Positions 5,122-5,420 of a stretch of DNA of 5,420 bases are shown one piece after another. This DNA comes from Acidobacteriota bacterium (GTDB lineage: Bacteria; Acidobacteriota; Thermoanaerobaculia; Multivoradales; JAHZIX01). Where the stretch lies: the NCBI GenBank assembly GCA_020439725.1, contig JAGQSE010000445.1:1-5420 (forward strand), written 5' to 3'. How positions within the stretch are numbered: the first letter of the stretch is position 1; every line of letters starts with the position of its first letter. The notes beneath the pieces were generated by a model. That model searched no databases and was not told the DNA's origin. It saw nothing but the letters and a program-made list of their open reading frames with translations. The position numbers and the translations under genes are program-made.

Positions 5122-5420
5122 GCTGTACAGCGAGATATATCGGATCTCGCAATCGGGCGACCCGTCGACGATCCGGAGGCTGATCTCCTGGTTGGTGACC
5201 ATCGCGGTGCTCAGCGCCGCGAAAATCTCCTGAAACGACAGGTGCTCCGCAGGCAGGATCATGTGATGGTCGGCGTAGAGCGTGCAATTGAGGGTCCCGA
5301 TCTGCTCGGCAGTGAGCCGGTCGGCGACGTCGATCTGGATCGACCCTCCCGCCGTCAGCACGAGGCGCTCGATCAGCTCCTGAGCCGGCCCCGAGCATGC
5401 CGCCGCCGAACAGCTCACCG
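5104..5420 (-). CDS. Partial minus-strand gene of unknown function, cut by the window edge
   Basis: The frame is open from the window's right edge to a TAA at 5106-5104, giving about 105 residues. I recognise no family. The visible chain has a protein-like mix, including QELIERLVLTAGGSIQIDV, ADRLTAEQIGTLNCTLYAD, EHLSFQEIFAALSTAM and DCEIRYISLYSP: alternating helices and strands of a small alpha/beta domain. A GTG at 5418-5416 could be a start, but no ribosome binding site can be checked because only two bases lie upstream in the window. Alternatively the SCSAAACSG at the visible N-terminus is the end of a lipoprotein or exported signal peptide whose hydrophobic core lies outside; two later Cys (in LNCTL and SPDCEI) would fit an oxidised, exported domain. 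It converges on the DUF1801 gene, and its last codons and stop lie inside a repeat copy. Coding status is fairly likely; function is unknown. Confidence 0.6.
   Translation of the reverse strand, partial: VSCSAAACSGPAQELIERLVLTAGGSIQIDVADRLTAEQIGTLNCTLYADHHMILPAEHLSFQEIFAALSTAMVTNQEISLRIVDGSPDCEIRYISLYSPTTAG

Noticed and set aside
5131..5149. Inverted repeat CGAGAT/ATCTCG with a 7-base loop
   Set aside because: It is a 6-bp repeat lying within the minus-strand coding frame, with no sign of function beyond codon content.
4625..5398. Minus-strand open frame overlapping DUF1801 and the edge gene
   Set aside because: Its translation is Arg/Asp/Ala-rich low complexity and it is antisense to the DUF1801 signature; the other minus-strand frame at 5104-5420 looks much more like a protein.
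1..5420. Search for CRISPR arrays, tRNA or rRNA, IS ends, toxin-antitoxin or defence genes
   Set aside because: None was seen: no regularly spaced repeats beyond the 5029-5121 cluster, no transposase or integrase motifs, and no recognisable RNA gene.

Overview
The window is GC-rich with a strong G/C preference at third codon positions. It has Shine-Dalgarno-led starts, an exported YiiX-type hydrolase and a small outer-membrane beta-barrel ending in Phe. This points to a high-GC Gram-negative bacterium, for example a proteobacterium, myxobacterium or acidobacterium. I cannot place it further, and nothing looks like phage, plasmid or insertion sequence.

Layout, left to right. At 77-685 (+) is a secreted permuted-papain amidase closely resembling E. 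coli YiiX. At 842-2644 (+) is the largest gene, a 600-residue vanadium-dependent haloperoxidase with a nearly complete vanadate site of the algal bromoperoxidase type; the Ser of the usual Ser-Gly-His motif is Ala here. It is closed by a perfect 12-bp terminator-like hairpin (2667-2708). The next stretch (2709-2890) holds no complete gene but contains a short reading frame with strongly coding-like third positions, probably a gene remnant. At 2891-3418 (+) is a small secreted beta-barrel protein of no recognised family. Three small same-strand genes follow: an AHSA1/START-like protein (3489-3923, TTG start), a stand-alone TfoX N-terminal-domain protein (3968-4306) and a DUF1801 protein (4422-4820). 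The region 4821-5103 is non-coding and rich in hairpins, including a cluster of four related 8-mers that can form competing stems. At the right edge a minus-strand gene of unknown function (5104 to beyond the window) converges on this region.

How the genes relate: the haloperoxidase looks like its own transcription unit. Barrel, AHSA1, TfoX_N and DUF1801 genes are head-to-tail with gaps of 44-115 bp and could be partly co-transcribed, but no shared pathway is evident. I see no defence system, CRISPR array, RNA gene or mobile element. The items most worth a second look are the haloperoxidase active site, the 5029-5121 repeat cluster and the uncharacterised edge protein.
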